Positions 26,496 to 34,827 of a DNA stretch of 64,000 bases are shown here, one piece after another; within the stretch, counting starts at the first letter, position 1, and every line of letters starts with the position of its first letter. The stretch spans positions 1-64,000 of the forward strand of contig JAQZBR010000010.1 of assembly GCA_029237775.1 (NCBI GenBank), given 5' to 3'. A program made the translations under genes and the position numbers. The DNA comes from Bacteroidota bacterium. GTDB lineage: Bacteria; Bacteroidota; Bacteroidia; 2-12-FULL-35-15. Below the pieces are notes generated by a model. The model saw nothing but the letters and a program-made list of their open reading frames with translations. It ran no database searches and was not told where the DNA came from.

Positions 26496-26891
26496 TTAGT
26501 TCAAACGCTGTGGAACGATAAGCTCAAATTCCGGAATATTTACATAAAACCGGGCCTTATCAATTTTACGTTCCATCAGGTACGTGCCTTTCATTTTGCC
26601 TATATCGGTGGTCAAGCTGCAAGCCGACTCATATTCAAAAAACTCTCCGGGCTCTAAAACAGGTTGTTCACCGACAACCCCTTCCCCTTCAACTTCACTA
26701 TGATCACTTGACGAATCATAAATATCCCAGTGACGCGAGATCAACTGAACAGTAAATTCACTTTTGTTTTCAATAGTAATCCTGTATGAAAATAAAAAAT
26801 GACGGTGTTCAGCAACTGAATGTTCGCTTTGAAAACGTGTTTCAACGCTGATCCGGATTCCGTGAGTTACCTCTGTGGCTTGTGTTCCCAT
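26496..26891 (-). CDS. apaG: ApaG-family protein
   Basis: The protein has 131 residues, the standard ApaG size. The single fibronectin-III-like domain is recognisable: N-terminal GIRISVETRF, central YRITIENKS and RHWDIYDS, the glycine-rich EGEGVVGEQPVLEPGE loop, and GKMKGTYLME near the C-terminus. ApaG has been linked to Co2+/Mg2+ efflux phenotypes and to Ap4A metabolism, but its molecular activity is unsettled. Cytosolic, transcribed alone, with an inverted repeat upstream. Confidence 0.93.
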   Translation of the reverse strand: MGTQATEVTHGIRISVETRFQSEHSVAEHRHFLFSYRITIENKSEFTVQLISRHWDIYDSSSDHSEVEGEGVVGEQPVLEPGEFFEYESACSLTTDIGKMKGTYLMERKIDKARFYVNIPEFELIVPQRLN

Positions 26892-26909
26892 AACATTAAA
26901 GTTTTAAAT

Positions 26910-26940
26910 GAATGGTTAGTTTTTACAATATTAACCATTC
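26910..26940. promoter_or_regulatory. Inverted repeat upstream of apaG
   Basis: GAATGGTTA (26910-26918) and TAACCATTC (26932-26940) are exact inverses, 13 bases apart, located 19-49 bases before the apaG start. It could be an operator or an mRNA hairpin. There is no independent support. Confidence 0.3.
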
Positions 26941-26998
26941 TACAATCAAAATAACAAGTTTCAAGCCAAAAGGTTTTTAACAATCTACGGCCCCTGTA

Positions 26999-28354
26999 TC
27001 AATAATCTTTCATTGAATTTACGCGCTTTACACCGATGAGCTGATCGTAAAATGTTCCCTGCTGGCGATGATAAACATAAATTACATATTCATTCTCTGT
27101 TTCGTAATGTGAACCCTCAATTAATGTTTCATCCGCAACCGTGCTTCCATCCTTTAAAAAAGCATATTCGTAGTTGTAAAAGCCTTGCTTCAGATATAAA
27201 GTACATTCATATCCGATCCTCTCTTTATTATAATGCATGAGATTTTCCTTGTTGCATCTCCAATCGTTAAAGGCTCCAAATACATATAAATTCCCATCAA
27301 CCAAAGGGTCATCGTACGGCAGAAAGAACGTTACAAAACAATAATCCGCTTCCACATCACTGTTGTTCCCTTCCTGAACATGGATGTAAAAATTACCGTT
27401 CATTTCAGTATAGGTCGAATACCTCTTATATGAACGTTTCTCATCTGTATAGAGATATACGTGATTTCCTGCCGAGTCGGTTTTCACAGAATAGATCCTT
27501 TCAGAATGAAAACGAATACTTTTCATGTCAAAATATCGGAATTCATTACCTCCCGGGAACACATTCAGCTCATCCTGATCGTATACCAGCTCATTATCTT
27601 TTACGAATGTCGGCCTGAAACCTGTCCGTTGATTATCCCATCTGTTGTTCTGAGTCATAACAACATGCAGATCATTGTACGGGTTTTTAATCGGGTAAGA
27701 GCTGTGGTCAATTGTAAAGTCGAGCTCCTGCTTATAGTTGCGGTCTTCAATGATACTTGCCTGGGTTACTCTCGTTTTTATTTGTATCCTGTTATCATAG
27801 ATCATAAAACGCCTGGAGAGAACCAGACTGTTGGGATCGCCATCCACATAAACCTTGACAAGATAATTTCCTGATTTCGTAAGGCGCAGGCTGTTATTCG
27901 GAAAATATGCAGTATAGTGGGTGAATTTCTGGAGTGTATTAAAGGAGTAGCGGTAATCATTGATATTATTATCGGCAAAACCATCAATGTATTCGGCAGG
28001 AACAAGATCAGAAGGTTCCCAGTTGGCGTTGCAATGGATAATTGTATAAGAATATGTTTTGAGGTCAGCATCGAGATCATCAAAGCTTAGTTTCAAACGT
28101 TCTGTCGCTCCAAGGCTGAGAATAGGCTGTGAAAGCTCAAAGCTCTCGTTGTAAAGCTGTATGGATTTTATCTGAGGACGGTATACATAATTCTCATAAC
28201 GAAGTGTATTGTCGGAATAATAATCATCGGAAGTGGTATCTGAGCTGACCGACTTCCATCTCTTCTGCTTTTTTTCCTTCTGTGCAAACGCATCAACAGA
28301 AAGAAGAAACAGGAGTAAAAGAGAATAAAAGTGTACCCGTTTTAAAAACATCAT
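26999..28354 (-). CDS. Type IX secretion plug protein (DUF5103)
   Basis: The protein has 451 residues with a signal peptide (about 1-24, ending DAFAQ). The family was known as DUF5103 and corresponds to the plug protein that closes the lateral opening of the T9SS translocon SprA when no cargo is bound. Recognisable parts are the N-terminal strand region SIQLYNESFELSQPILSLG, IIHCNANWEPSDL, YVDGFADN-like EYIDGFADNNIND and the C-terminal FGAFNDWRCN with YNYEYAF. Periplasmic or outer-membrane associated. It is the last gene of a four-gene leftward run. Confidence 0.88.
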   Translation of the reverse strand: MMFLKRVHFYSLLLLFLLSVDAFAQKEKKQKRWKSVSSDTTSDDYYSDNTLRYENYVYRPQIKSIQLYNESFELSQPILSLGATERLKLSFDDLDADLKTYSYTIIHCNANWEPSDLVPAEYIDGFADNNINDYRYSFNTLQKFTHYTAYFPNNSLRLTKSGNYLVKVYVDGDPNSLVLSRRFMIYDNRIQIKTRVTQASIIEDRNYKQELDFTIDHSSYPIKNPYNDLHVVMTQNNRWDNQRTGFRPTFVKDNELVYDQDELNVFPGGNEFRYFDMKSIRFHSERIYSVKTDSAGNHVYLYTDEKRSYKRYSTYTEMNGNFYIHVQEGNNSDVEADYCFVTFFLPYDDPLVDGNLYVFGAFNDWRCNKENLMHYNKERIGYECTLYLKQGFYNYEYAFLKDGSTVADETLIEGSHYETENEYVIYVYHRQQGTFYDQLIGVKRVNSMKDY

Positions 28355-28369
28355 GCGGTATATAAACAG

Positions 28370-29068
28370 TTATTGTGCCTCATTATTACCATAAAGGATA
28401 CTATTGGCAAAGTACCAGATGTTATTGGTTGCAATGTGATTATTAATTTCCAGTGAAGAGTAATGGATCCTGTCCCCTTTGATCGCTGCAATATTCAGAT
28501 CTATGCGGTATCCAACTACAAACAGCAGCGCAATACCGGCAATAAAGCCATTTCTCAATCTTTTCTGCTCGACAGGATAAGAGAAGTTGGTAATATAATT
28601 TCTGTAAAAACGAATTCCGATGTAAGCGAAAAGAGCGCTGAATGCTAGCAATAGCAAAACCGACCATAAAGAAAAAAATGATGGCGACTGCGCAGGATCA
28701 AAAATATGATGCAAGACAGGAAGGCTTAACAAGTTTCCCCACTCACCATACATTTTAATATTTGTAACACTCAGCAATGAGACAAGCGAGATCAGCGTGC
28801 AATTATAAATCAGGTTAAGCCTGTGAATTGTCCTTGTTTTATAAAACTGCTGAAAGATCCAGAGAATAAAAGGAAACAAGGACATCACACAAGCAACCGC
28901 TATATCAACCGGTAGGGCATAATAAAATCCCAGTCCTGTATCTGAATGTGAATCATCCGGAATTTTTGCATGCTGATAAATAATAAAAAGCACCCGAAAA
29001 GAAATAAAGAACAGTAGCCAGAAAATGATCAGGCGAATTATATATGGCAGTTTTAAATTTAGATTCAT
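28370..29068 (-). CDS. Orphan membrane domain of an LTA-synthase-like protein
   Basis: The protein has 232 residues and about five membrane segments. The phrase MYGEWGNLLSLPVLHHIFDPAQ and the end NNIWYFANSIL resemble the membrane part of Bacteroidota LTA-synthase-family phosphoglycerol transferases, where a sulfatase-fold catalytic domain of about 400 residues should follow. Here the frame stops 15 bases before the plug gene and no catalytic domain is present in any frame. It is therefore either a truncated gene or a stand-alone domain. It lies 1 base after the GIN gene's end, so it is translated within the operon. The assignment is by motif memory only. Confidence 0.6.
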   Translation of the reverse strand: MNLNLKLPYIIRLIIFWLLFFISFRVLFIIYQHAKIPDDSHSDTGLGFYYALPVDIAVACVMSLFPFILWIFQQFYKTRTIHRLNLIYNCTLISLVSLLSVTNIKMYGEWGNLLSLPVLHHIFDPAQSPSFFSLWSVLLLLAFSALFAYIGIRFYRNYITNFSYPVEQKRLRNGFIAGIALLFVVGYRIDLNIAAIKGDRIHYSSLEINNHIATNNIWYFANSILYGNNEAQ

Positions 29069-29069
29069 T

Positions 29070-29801
29070 TCATTTAAAATATAATTGACCGCTTCCTTCT
29101 ATTGTTTTATGAACTGTAGTGGGGTTACCGTAACAAATAACATCTCCTTTATCTTTCATCTTACAGATCAGAAGATCACGAACCCTGATGTAACTCATTC
29201 CCAATGTAAATTTATCAATAAAGGTGTAGCTGGTCTGCAGATCTGCTGCGTAAATATAAGCGGTACCACCAATACTGATATCGTGCTCTTCTGTATTTCC
29301 ATGCAAGGTAACATCTCCTGATCCATGCATGTGTGATAACACCACTTTATTATCAACCGTTAGCTCAATATTTCCGGAATTTTTGATCTGAAGATCGATA
29401 GTAGATGTGGTTAATGTGTTCAGACTTTTAATATCACCCGTACCGTCAGAAGTTACGTATCTTAACTCGGGCATTGCCACATATACGTTTAACGGCTTTT
29501 GGTAGCTCCGTGCCCAGTTACAACGATTCTTATTCCTCATGATCAATGTTCCATCCTGTACAACCGTTTCTATTAAGGGAGCAATATTCTCGCCTGCTTC
29601 AACTGTTACTTTAAATGCGGAATCCTGTGTGATAAAAACATTCAGGTTGTTCTCCACCGCGATCTTGTCAAACCCGCTCAATGATCTTTCTTCCCTGATA
29701 ATGGTCCCGGTGCGCTTTATACAATCGCAGCGGTTCTCTTTTTTACAGGAAGAAAGAAAAGCGAATAACAAAAAAAATATTAACTGAAATTTTGCTTTCA
29801 T
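29070..29801 (-). CDS. GIN-domain (DUF2807) lipoprotein
   Basis: The protein has 243 residues from the ATG at 29801, chosen because it gives a clean lipoprotein signal (FLSSC lipobox); an earlier start would overlap the upstream gene. The body is the putative auto-transporter adhesin head GIN domain, a right-handed parallel beta-helix: FDKIAVENNLNVFITQD, TVEAGENI, NSGNIELTV and HGSGDVTLHGN rungs. Lipid-anchored in the envelope. The role of GIN domains is not established. It lies 5 bases downstream of the acyloxyacyl hydrolase gene and 1 base upstream of the next gene, so it is part of the operon. Confidence 0.88.
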   Translation of the reverse strand: MKAKFQLIFFLLFAFLSSCKKENRCDCIKRTGTIIREERSLSGFDKIAVENNLNVFITQDSAFKVTVEAGENIAPLIETVVQDGTLIMRNKNRCNWARSYQKPLNVYVAMPELRYVTSDGTGDIKSLNTLTTSTIDLQIKNSGNIELTVDNKVVLSHMHGSGDVTLHGNTEEHDISIGGTAYIYAADLQTSYTFIDKFTLGMSYIRVRDLLICKMKDKGDVICYGNPTTVHKTIEGSGQLYFK

Positions 29802-29806
29802 TCTAT

Positions 29807-30907
29807 TTAAAAAACATAACCTATTCCCCATTCAAAATAATCGGCACGTGCCCAGTGTGTCAGCAATGTGATATTTGCCAATACGTGCTTTGTAAGCATA
29901 TAGCGTATCCCTATTCTGTGAAAAATCATTCCGTAAGAAGGTTCTTTATTATAAACATAATATCCGAAATCAAGCGGCAGAGTAACCCTGTTGAATTTAA
30001 ATTCATAAGCGAGCTTCACTCCCAGTGTTGCAATATCCGAGAACCCGGCATTGTAAATGGAATCATCCTCATAAAAAGTCCTAGTCAACTGATTATAGCC
30101 CCCCTCAATTCCTAGTCCTAACCTGTTCTTATAATTCAGGGTTTTGTACAGATTAAACTGAGCACCGAACGCAAAATATTTGGAACCATCCGGCTGCTCA
30201 TTCTCTCTCATTCCTGCAAGCACTATGAACATCGGTACCAGCCTGCGCTTACATTTATCGATCGTATCTTTTTTATAAACAAGATCTTTATTACCGAATG
30301 CATAACCAAGACCGGCACTTACTGTCGCCATATTCAAGCCGAGATTAGGTGTTGCCATTGCGCCATTGGAAGCATGCGTTAATCCGACACCTGCATCAAA
30401 TCTGAGCGCTTTTGAAAGCATTACTGCATACGCAAGACGGATATTTACAAATCCGTTTACATGAGATCCGAGAGCATTGTTCTTATAGTTGGTGATCCTG
30501 TTAAAAGGTTTTGTAACGTACGCCAATCCTACGCCTAACCTTAAGTTCAGCTTCCAGTTTCGTTTCAGTTTATTTAAACGGATATTCGTATAAGGATATA
30601 AAGCTTCCAGTGTTCCTAGTTGTTTAGGATTAGCCAGATATAAGTGCAATGCACATACACCCAGCTCAGGATATCGCTGGATCTGCTGCCACTGTTCGGT
30701 TCCTGTTGTGCGGAATATATAATTAAGCTCGCCTCCGTAAATGTGGCCTTTGATCAGGTGCGACATATTATTCCGGTGACTTATGATATATCCGTAATGC
30801 CCCTGTGCTGAAATTATAAAATCACGGGTAGGCGAATTCTGCGCGCCCGTAAACATTACGCTGAACAGCATGTTAAATACAAGTATAAGCCTAAGGCTGC
30901 TTTTCAT
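29807..30907 (-). CDS. Acyloxyacyl hydrolase (PagL-like lipid A deacylase family)
   Basis: The protein has 366 residues with a signal peptide (about 1-23, ending FTGAQ). The beta-barrel fold of the Bacteroidota acyloxyacyl hydrolase family is suggested by alternating strands (LNLRLGVGLAYV, VNIRLAYAVML, FDAGVGLTHASNG). The THASNG motif aligns with the catalytic His-Ser pair of PagL-type lipid A 3-O-deacylases, and the C-terminus ends with an aromatic residue (IGYVF), as usual for outer-membrane barrels. Expected in the outer membrane, trimming acyl chains of lipid A. It is the first gene of a leftward operon, preceded by an exact -7 box. Confidence 0.82.
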   Translation of the reverse strand: MKSSLRLILVFNMLFSVMFTGAQNSPTRDFIISAQGHYGYIISHRNNMSHLIKGHIYGGELNYIFRTTGTEQWQQIQRYPELGVCALHLYLANPKQLGTLEALYPYTNIRLNKLKRNWKLNLRLGVGLAYVTKPFNRITNYKNNALGSHVNGFVNIRLAYAVMLSKALRFDAGVGLTHASNGAMATPNLGLNMATVSAGLGYAFGNKDLVYKKDTIDKCKRRLVPMFIVLAGMRENEQPDGSKYFAFGAQFNLYKTLNYKNRLGLGIEGGYNQLTRTFYEDDSIYNAGFSDIATLGVKLAYEFKFNRVTLPLDFGYYVYNKEPSYGMIFHRIGIRYMLTKHVLANITLLTHWARADYFEWGIGYVF

Positions 30908-30944
30908 GGACCGGACAGAATATTCCTAAATGGTTTTGCGTCTA

Positions 30945-30952
30945 CAAAAATA
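30945..30952 (-). promoter_or_regulatory. -7 box for the leftward operon starting at 30907
   Basis: Read leftward it is TATTTTTG, an exact TAnnTTTG match, 37 bases before the ATG. It faces away from the mazG promoter 43 bases to the right. Confidence 0.5.
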
Positions 30953-30995
30953 TTAAAATTATTGGCTTTAAGCCCTTAATTTATTGGAGATGACC

Positions 30996-31003
30996 TACAT
31001 TTG
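30996..31003 (+). promoter_or_regulatory. -7 box for mazG
   Basis: TACATTTG, an exact TAnnTTTG match, lies 26 bases before the mazG ATG. Confidence 0.55.
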
Positions 31004-31029
31004 TAAGTCTTAAATTTAAAGAGGATAGT

Positions 31030-31803
31030 ATGGAAATAAATGAAAAACTGAAAGCTTTTGAACGACTGTTGGTCATCATGGATGAACTCCGTGAACAGTG
31101 TCCATGGGATAAAAAACAAACAATGGAAAGCTTAAGGCATCTCACCATAGAAGAAACCTATGAGCTGGCGGATTCGATCCTTGATAAGGACATGAATGGC
31201 ATTAAGAAAGAATTAGGTGATGTTCTACTCCATATTGTTTTTTACGCGAGAATTGCATCAGAAACAAATGAATTCAATATAGCTGACGTGATCAATTCAC
31301 TCTGTGACAAACTTATTCATCGTCACCCGCATATCTACAGCGATGTAAAAGTTGAGAATGAAGAACAGGTGAAAGAGAATTGGGAGAAATTAAAACTTAA
31401 AGAAGGGAATAAATCTGTTTTAGCCGGTGTCCCAAAATCTTTACCCGCATTGGTAAAGGCTTCACGTATTCAGGAGAAAGCCCGTGCGGTTGGTTTCGAT
31501 TGGGATAAACCTGAGCAGGTCTGGGAAAAGGTACAGGAAGAAATGGCAGAATTCAAAGAGGAGATGGAAAATAATTCTTCCCATGAAAAGATGGAAGCTG
31601 AATTCGGTGATGTGCTTTTTTCACTTATTAATTATGCCCGTTTTAAAAACATCAATCCTGAAGATGCACTTGAGAGAACAAATAAAAAATTCATCAAGCG
31701 TTTTCAATACCTCGAGGCTGAAGCATTAAAGGCCGGCAAGGAATTAAGTGATATGACTCTCGCGGAAATGGATGTCTACTGGAACAGAGCAAAGGAATTG
31801 TAA
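31030..31803 (+). CDS. mazG: Nucleoside triphosphate pyrophosphohydrolase MazG
   Basis: The protein has 257 residues, the standard two-domain length. Each half carries the MazG helical signature: CPWDKKQTMESL with TIEETYELAD and KELGDVLLHIVF in the first, GFDWDKPEQVWEKVQEEMAEF with EFGDVLFSLINYARF in the second. The EExxE and ExxD clusters bind magnesium. MazG converts NTPs and dNTPs to monophosphates and pyrophosphate, removing damaged or excess nucleotides. Cytosolic. It is followed 26 bases later by acpH. Confidence 0.94.
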   Translation: MEINEKLKAFERLLVIMDELREQCPWDKKQTMESLRHLTIEETYELADSILDKDMNGIKKELGDVLLHIVFYARIASETNEFNIADVINSLCDKLIHRHPHIYSDVKVENEEQVKENWEKLKLKEGNKSVLAGVPKSLPALVKASRIQEKARAVGFDWDKPEQVWEKVQEEMAEFKEEMENNSSHEKMEAEFGDVLFSLINYARFKNINPEDALERTNKKFIKRFQYLEAEALKAGKELSDMTLAEMDVYWNRAKEL

Positions 31804-31829
31804 TCACTTGTAATTACGGATAAGAAACA

Positions 31830-32414
31830 ATGAATTTCCTTTCACATATTTTTTTATCCGGAGAAGATGAAGGCCTGATCATCGGTAATTTCATTGCCGA
31901 TTCAGTAAAGGGAAGCGACTTTCTTAAATATCCCGAAGAAATTCAGAAGGGCATTATATTGCACAGAAAGATCGACACTTTCACGGATACACACCCTGTA
32001 GTAGACGAAAGTAAGGAAAGGCTCCGGTCAGAATATCATAAATATTCAAGCGTGATCGTGGATGTTTATTACGATCATTTTCTTGCAGCAAACTTTGATC
32101 AATATTCGGTTGCACCTCTCAACGACTTTGTACAAAATGTTTACCGCATCATTCAGCAACATCATCATCACCTGCCTTTAAAATCTTCGCACTTCACTCA
32201 ATACATGCTCCGTTACAATATACTTGAAGAGTATGCGAGGCTTGACGGGATAGAACAGGTCTTAAAAGGAATGTCGCAAAGAGCGAAATTTGAGTCGAAA
32301 ATGGAGAGATCCATCATTGAGTTGAAAGAACATTATTCACTCTTTGAAGCAGAGTTTCAAAAATTCTTCCCGGATCTTCAGGAGTATGTGAACAAGGAAA
32401 TCAGGATTTTATAA
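31830..32414 (+). CDS. Acyl carrier protein phosphodiesterase (AcpH-like)
   Basis: The protein has 194 residues, typical of the AcpH/DUF479 family. The metal-binding start MNFLSHIFLSG, the GNFIADSVKGS stretch, LHRKIDTFTDTHP and DVYYDHFLA (with paired His and Asp residues as in HD-type folds) are characteristic. AcpH removes the phosphopantetheine group from acyl carrier protein. Cytosolic. Its 3' end overlaps the convergent PAP2 gene by 14 bases. Confidence 0.9.
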   Translation: MNFLSHIFLSGEDEGLIIGNFIADSVKGSDFLKYPEEIQKGIILHRKIDTFTDTHPVVDESKERLRSEYHKYSSVIVDVYYDHFLAANFDQYSVAPLNDFVQNVYRIIQQHHHHLPLKSSHFTQYMLRYNILEEYARLDGIEQVLKGMSQRAKFESKMERSIIELKEHYSLFEAEFQKFFPDLQEYVNKEIRIL

Positions 32415-33042
32415 CAGCGCTTGCTTGCAATTGTCTGACAAGAAATCTGAATAGCCCAACAGAAAGAAATGCAAAAAAAGGTGCTGCAATAACATCGATG
32501 CTGTAGTGTACATGCTGAATTACCAGCAACAAGCCTAAAATAGAAGCACCTGTTGCAAAGATCATTTTCTTAAATTTTTCCCTGAAAATAAATACAAATA
32601 AAAACAATGTTGCTGTGTGTCCGGAGAAGAATAAGTCTCGCAGATTATCCCTGCCCGAATAGAATGAAAATTTCAAAAACACATCTGATAAGGGAATAAT
32701 TCCAACCGGTGGATCGAGTGGGACCAAATAAAGACAGCACATTCTCACGATCGTCATTATTGCATATGCACCAAACAAAGCACAGATCAAATCCGGATGT
32801 TTTCTGGAAATAAAAAGTCCTGCAAGTGCAAGACCATAGGTAAGAATAAAAGTGATAATTGAAAGATCCCTCGCTTGAAAAACGTTCAGTAGAGGATCGT
32901 TAAAAGGATATCCGCTGCGGCCTTCGTTGAAGGAAAGAAAATTCAGAAAAGCAAACAGGACAATCAGCAACAAACAGCATGTTCCAACAAACAGCTTGAA
33001 AGTATCTTTTTCCGCAAGATATTCTTTCCATGCTGCCTTCAT
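32401..33042 (-). CDS. PAP2-family membrane phosphatase (sphingomyelin-synthase-like)
   Basis: The protein has 213 residues with six membrane segments. The PAP2_C active-site motifs are present: LRDLFFSGHTATLF and QHVHYSIDVIAAPF, giving the His, His and Asp residues of the lipid-phosphate phosphatase / sphingomyelin synthase group. It probably acts on a lipid phosphate in the inner membrane. Its start codon overlaps by one base the stop of the response regulator gene (a TAATG junction), so it belongs to the two-component operon. The exact lipid is unknown. Confidence 0.82.
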   Translation of the reverse strand: MKAAWKEYLAEKDTFKLFVGTCCLLLIVLFAFLNFLSFNEGRSGYPFNDPLLNVFQARDLSIITFILTYGLALAGLFISRKHPDLICALFGAYAIMTIVRMCCLYLVPLDPPVGIIPLSDVFLKFSFYSGRDNLRDLFFSGHTATLFLFVFIFREKFKKMIFATGASILGLLLVIQHVHYSIDVIAAPFFAFLSVGLFRFLVRQLQASAVIKS

Positions 33043-33764
33043 TACAAACTCATCATGTCTTTTAATTTTGCTGCTTGTCTGCGTGAGATCTCTACCTGTT
33101 CACCTCCGCGTAATTTCACCATCAATCCCCCATTGAACCAATTCTCAATACTTTCCACCCATTTTAAATTAATGATGTGTTTCCGGCTTGCGCGGAAGAA
33201 AGTCCGGTTATTCAGCCGCTCGTCAAGGTTGTTCAATGAACGCAAAATGAGCGGACGATTTTTTTCAAAGTGAACACGCACATAATTTCCTTCACTTTCA
33301 AACAAACGAATGTCGGACAGTTTCACGAACCAGCATTTCTCTCCATCCTTTACAAACACCTGGTCTCCGTCATTTAAGGGCTGTGTCTGCTCCTTATTTT
33401 CAGTTGTGGCCGATGTGTCTTTATGAAGAATCTTTTTCACGGTCTCTGCAAGTCTGGCGGGCTGCACAGGCTTCAATAAATAATCAAGCGCGTTCACCTC
33501 AAATGCCCTGATCGCATGTTCATCATAAGCTGTTACAAAAACAACTTCAGGCAAACCGCTGATCTCTTCCAAAAGCTCAAAACCATTTTTGCCCGGCATC
33601 TGAATATCCAGAAATATCACATCCGGCTTTAACTGCCTGATACTTTCTATAGCAGTTTCAGCATTGTTAGCCTCTCCAACAATCTGGATCTCCGGGTAGG
33701 GAGCAAGAAGATTTTTTAATTCCTGACGTGCAAGACGTTCATCATCAATCAAAAGTGCTTTCAT
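33042..33764 (-). CDS. LytTR-family response regulator
   Basis: The protein has 240 residues. The start is the ATG at 33764 (MKALLIDDERLA); an upstream TTG would overlap the kinase gene and add a non-family peptide. It has a receiver domain at about 1-120 with acidic pocket DD (7-8), phospho-acceptor Asp53 in FLDIQMPG, and Lys in the LLKPVQP loop. A LytTR DNA-binding domain fills about 137-240 (VFVKDGEKCWFV, FESEGNYVRVHF, RKHIINLKWVESI). It acts with the LytS-type kinase 13 bases upstream and probably controls envelope or lipid genes, given the overlapped PAP2 gene. Confidence 0.94.
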   Translation of the reverse strand: MKALLIDDERLARQELKNLLAPYPEIQIVGEANNAETAIESIRQLKPDVIFLDIQMPGKNGFELLEEISGLPEVVFVTAYDEHAIRAFEVNALDYLLKPVQPARLAETVKKILHKDTSATTENKEQTQPLNDGDQVFVKDGEKCWFVKLSDIRLFESEGNYVRVHFEKNRPLILRSLNNLDERLNNRTFFRASRKHIINLKWVESIENWFNGGLMVKLRGGEQVEISRRQAAKLKDMMSL

Positions 33765-33777
33765 GATCTTTATTTTT

Positions 33778-34818
33778 TTACCCAATCATTTCTTTCGGAA
33801 TGATCAGTTCAGTTAAAACCGTATTATCATTTTCATTTGAAATCTTTAACGAGGCAGACTTGCCATACAATAACTGCAAGCGCTGCAATGTATTCTTAAT
33901 TCCAAAACCGCTGTCGGTATCTTTGTTTTCCCTGATCTGACCACTATTCCTTATAAACAGAAATAATTTTTCGTCTTTTACCAGCGTATCAATGGAAAGG
34001 ATCCCGCCTGCAGTTAATTTTGAGATCCCGTGTTTGATCCCATTCTCCACAAGGGTTTGAATCATCAATGGAGGAACGTGAAAGCTGCTGCTTTCAGGCT
34101 GAATATTAACAGAAGTACGTAAGCGTTCTTCATACCTGATAGTTTCCAAGGCGAGGTAATCGTTCACGATCTTCATCTCCTCATCAAAGGAAATAACTTT
34201 GTTTTTTCCCATCTGAAGCGTGTTGCGAAGGATGTTTGAAAGTTGAGTGATCGCATCCTTTGATTTTAATGGATTTTCGTCAACCAATGCCCGGATGCTG
34301 TTCATCGCATTGAACATGAAATGCGGATTGAGCTGTGATTTCAATTTATTTAATTCGATCTCATTAATAGAAGCCTCCCATTTAAGATTTTCGATCTCGG
34401 CTTTTTTATAATTCTCGATATAGTGTATCAGGAAATAAATGATTGACCAGAAAAAAAGAAGCAATGCGATCTGAAAAACATTGTAGGTGATATTACTTGC
34501 ATTGTAGAACTGCCAGTTAGCAATTCCTATCAGCCATTCGATGGAAAACTGAAAGATCTCCATCACTACAGCGAAACCTAAAGTTACTACCAGCACGCGC
34601 GGTAACAGCTGAACTAAATTCATTTTTAGCCAGCCGAGGCGGATGATCACATTTCTGTATTGATGGGAAACGATAATTCCGAGAACAAGCAGAATGCTTA
34701 AGCTCTTTGCAACATTTACATTGAAGCCCCCATTGAGCTTTATAAGCACGCTATTGAAAAGGACAAAGAGAAGCCAACCTCCTATCTGACAGATCCAATA
34801 TAAATTCTTTTTGCTCAT
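33778..34818 (-). CDS. LytS-type sensor histidine kinase
   Basis: The protein has 346 residues. Four hydrophobic segments (about 10-30, 38-58, 68-90, 108-130) form the sensor part. The His_kinase domain follows with the phospho-histidine in QLNPHFMFNAMNSIRALV (about residue 167) and the ATP-lid N box LVENGIKHGISK. No periplasmic sensor domain is visible, so the signal is probably sensed within the membrane. It starts the operon with the LytTR regulator and PAP2, although the M61 gene lies only 9 bases upstream on the same strand and may be co-transcribed. Confidence 0.93.
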   Translation of the reverse strand: MSKKNLYWICQIGGWLLFVLFNSVLIKLNGGFNVNVAKSLSILLVLGIIVSHQYRNVIIRLGWLKMNLVQLLPRVLVVTLGFAVVMEIFQFSIEWLIGIANWQFYNASNITYNVFQIALLLFFWSIIYFLIHYIENYKKAEIENLKWEASINEIELNKLKSQLNPHFMFNAMNSIRALVDENPLKSKDAITQLSNILRNTLQMGKNKVISFDEEMKIVNDYLALETIRYEERLRTSVNIQPESSSFHVPPLMIQTLVENGIKHGISKLTAGGILSIDTLVKDEKLFLFIRNSGQIRENKDTDSGFGIKNTLQRLQLLYGKSASLKISNENDNTVLTELIIPKEMIG

Positions 34819-34827
34819 GTAATTGGC

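Noticed and set aside
27461-27874. 137-codon rightward frame inside the T9SS plug gene
   Set aside because: It is a shadow of the leftward coding frame; its composition is not protein-like and it has no start context.
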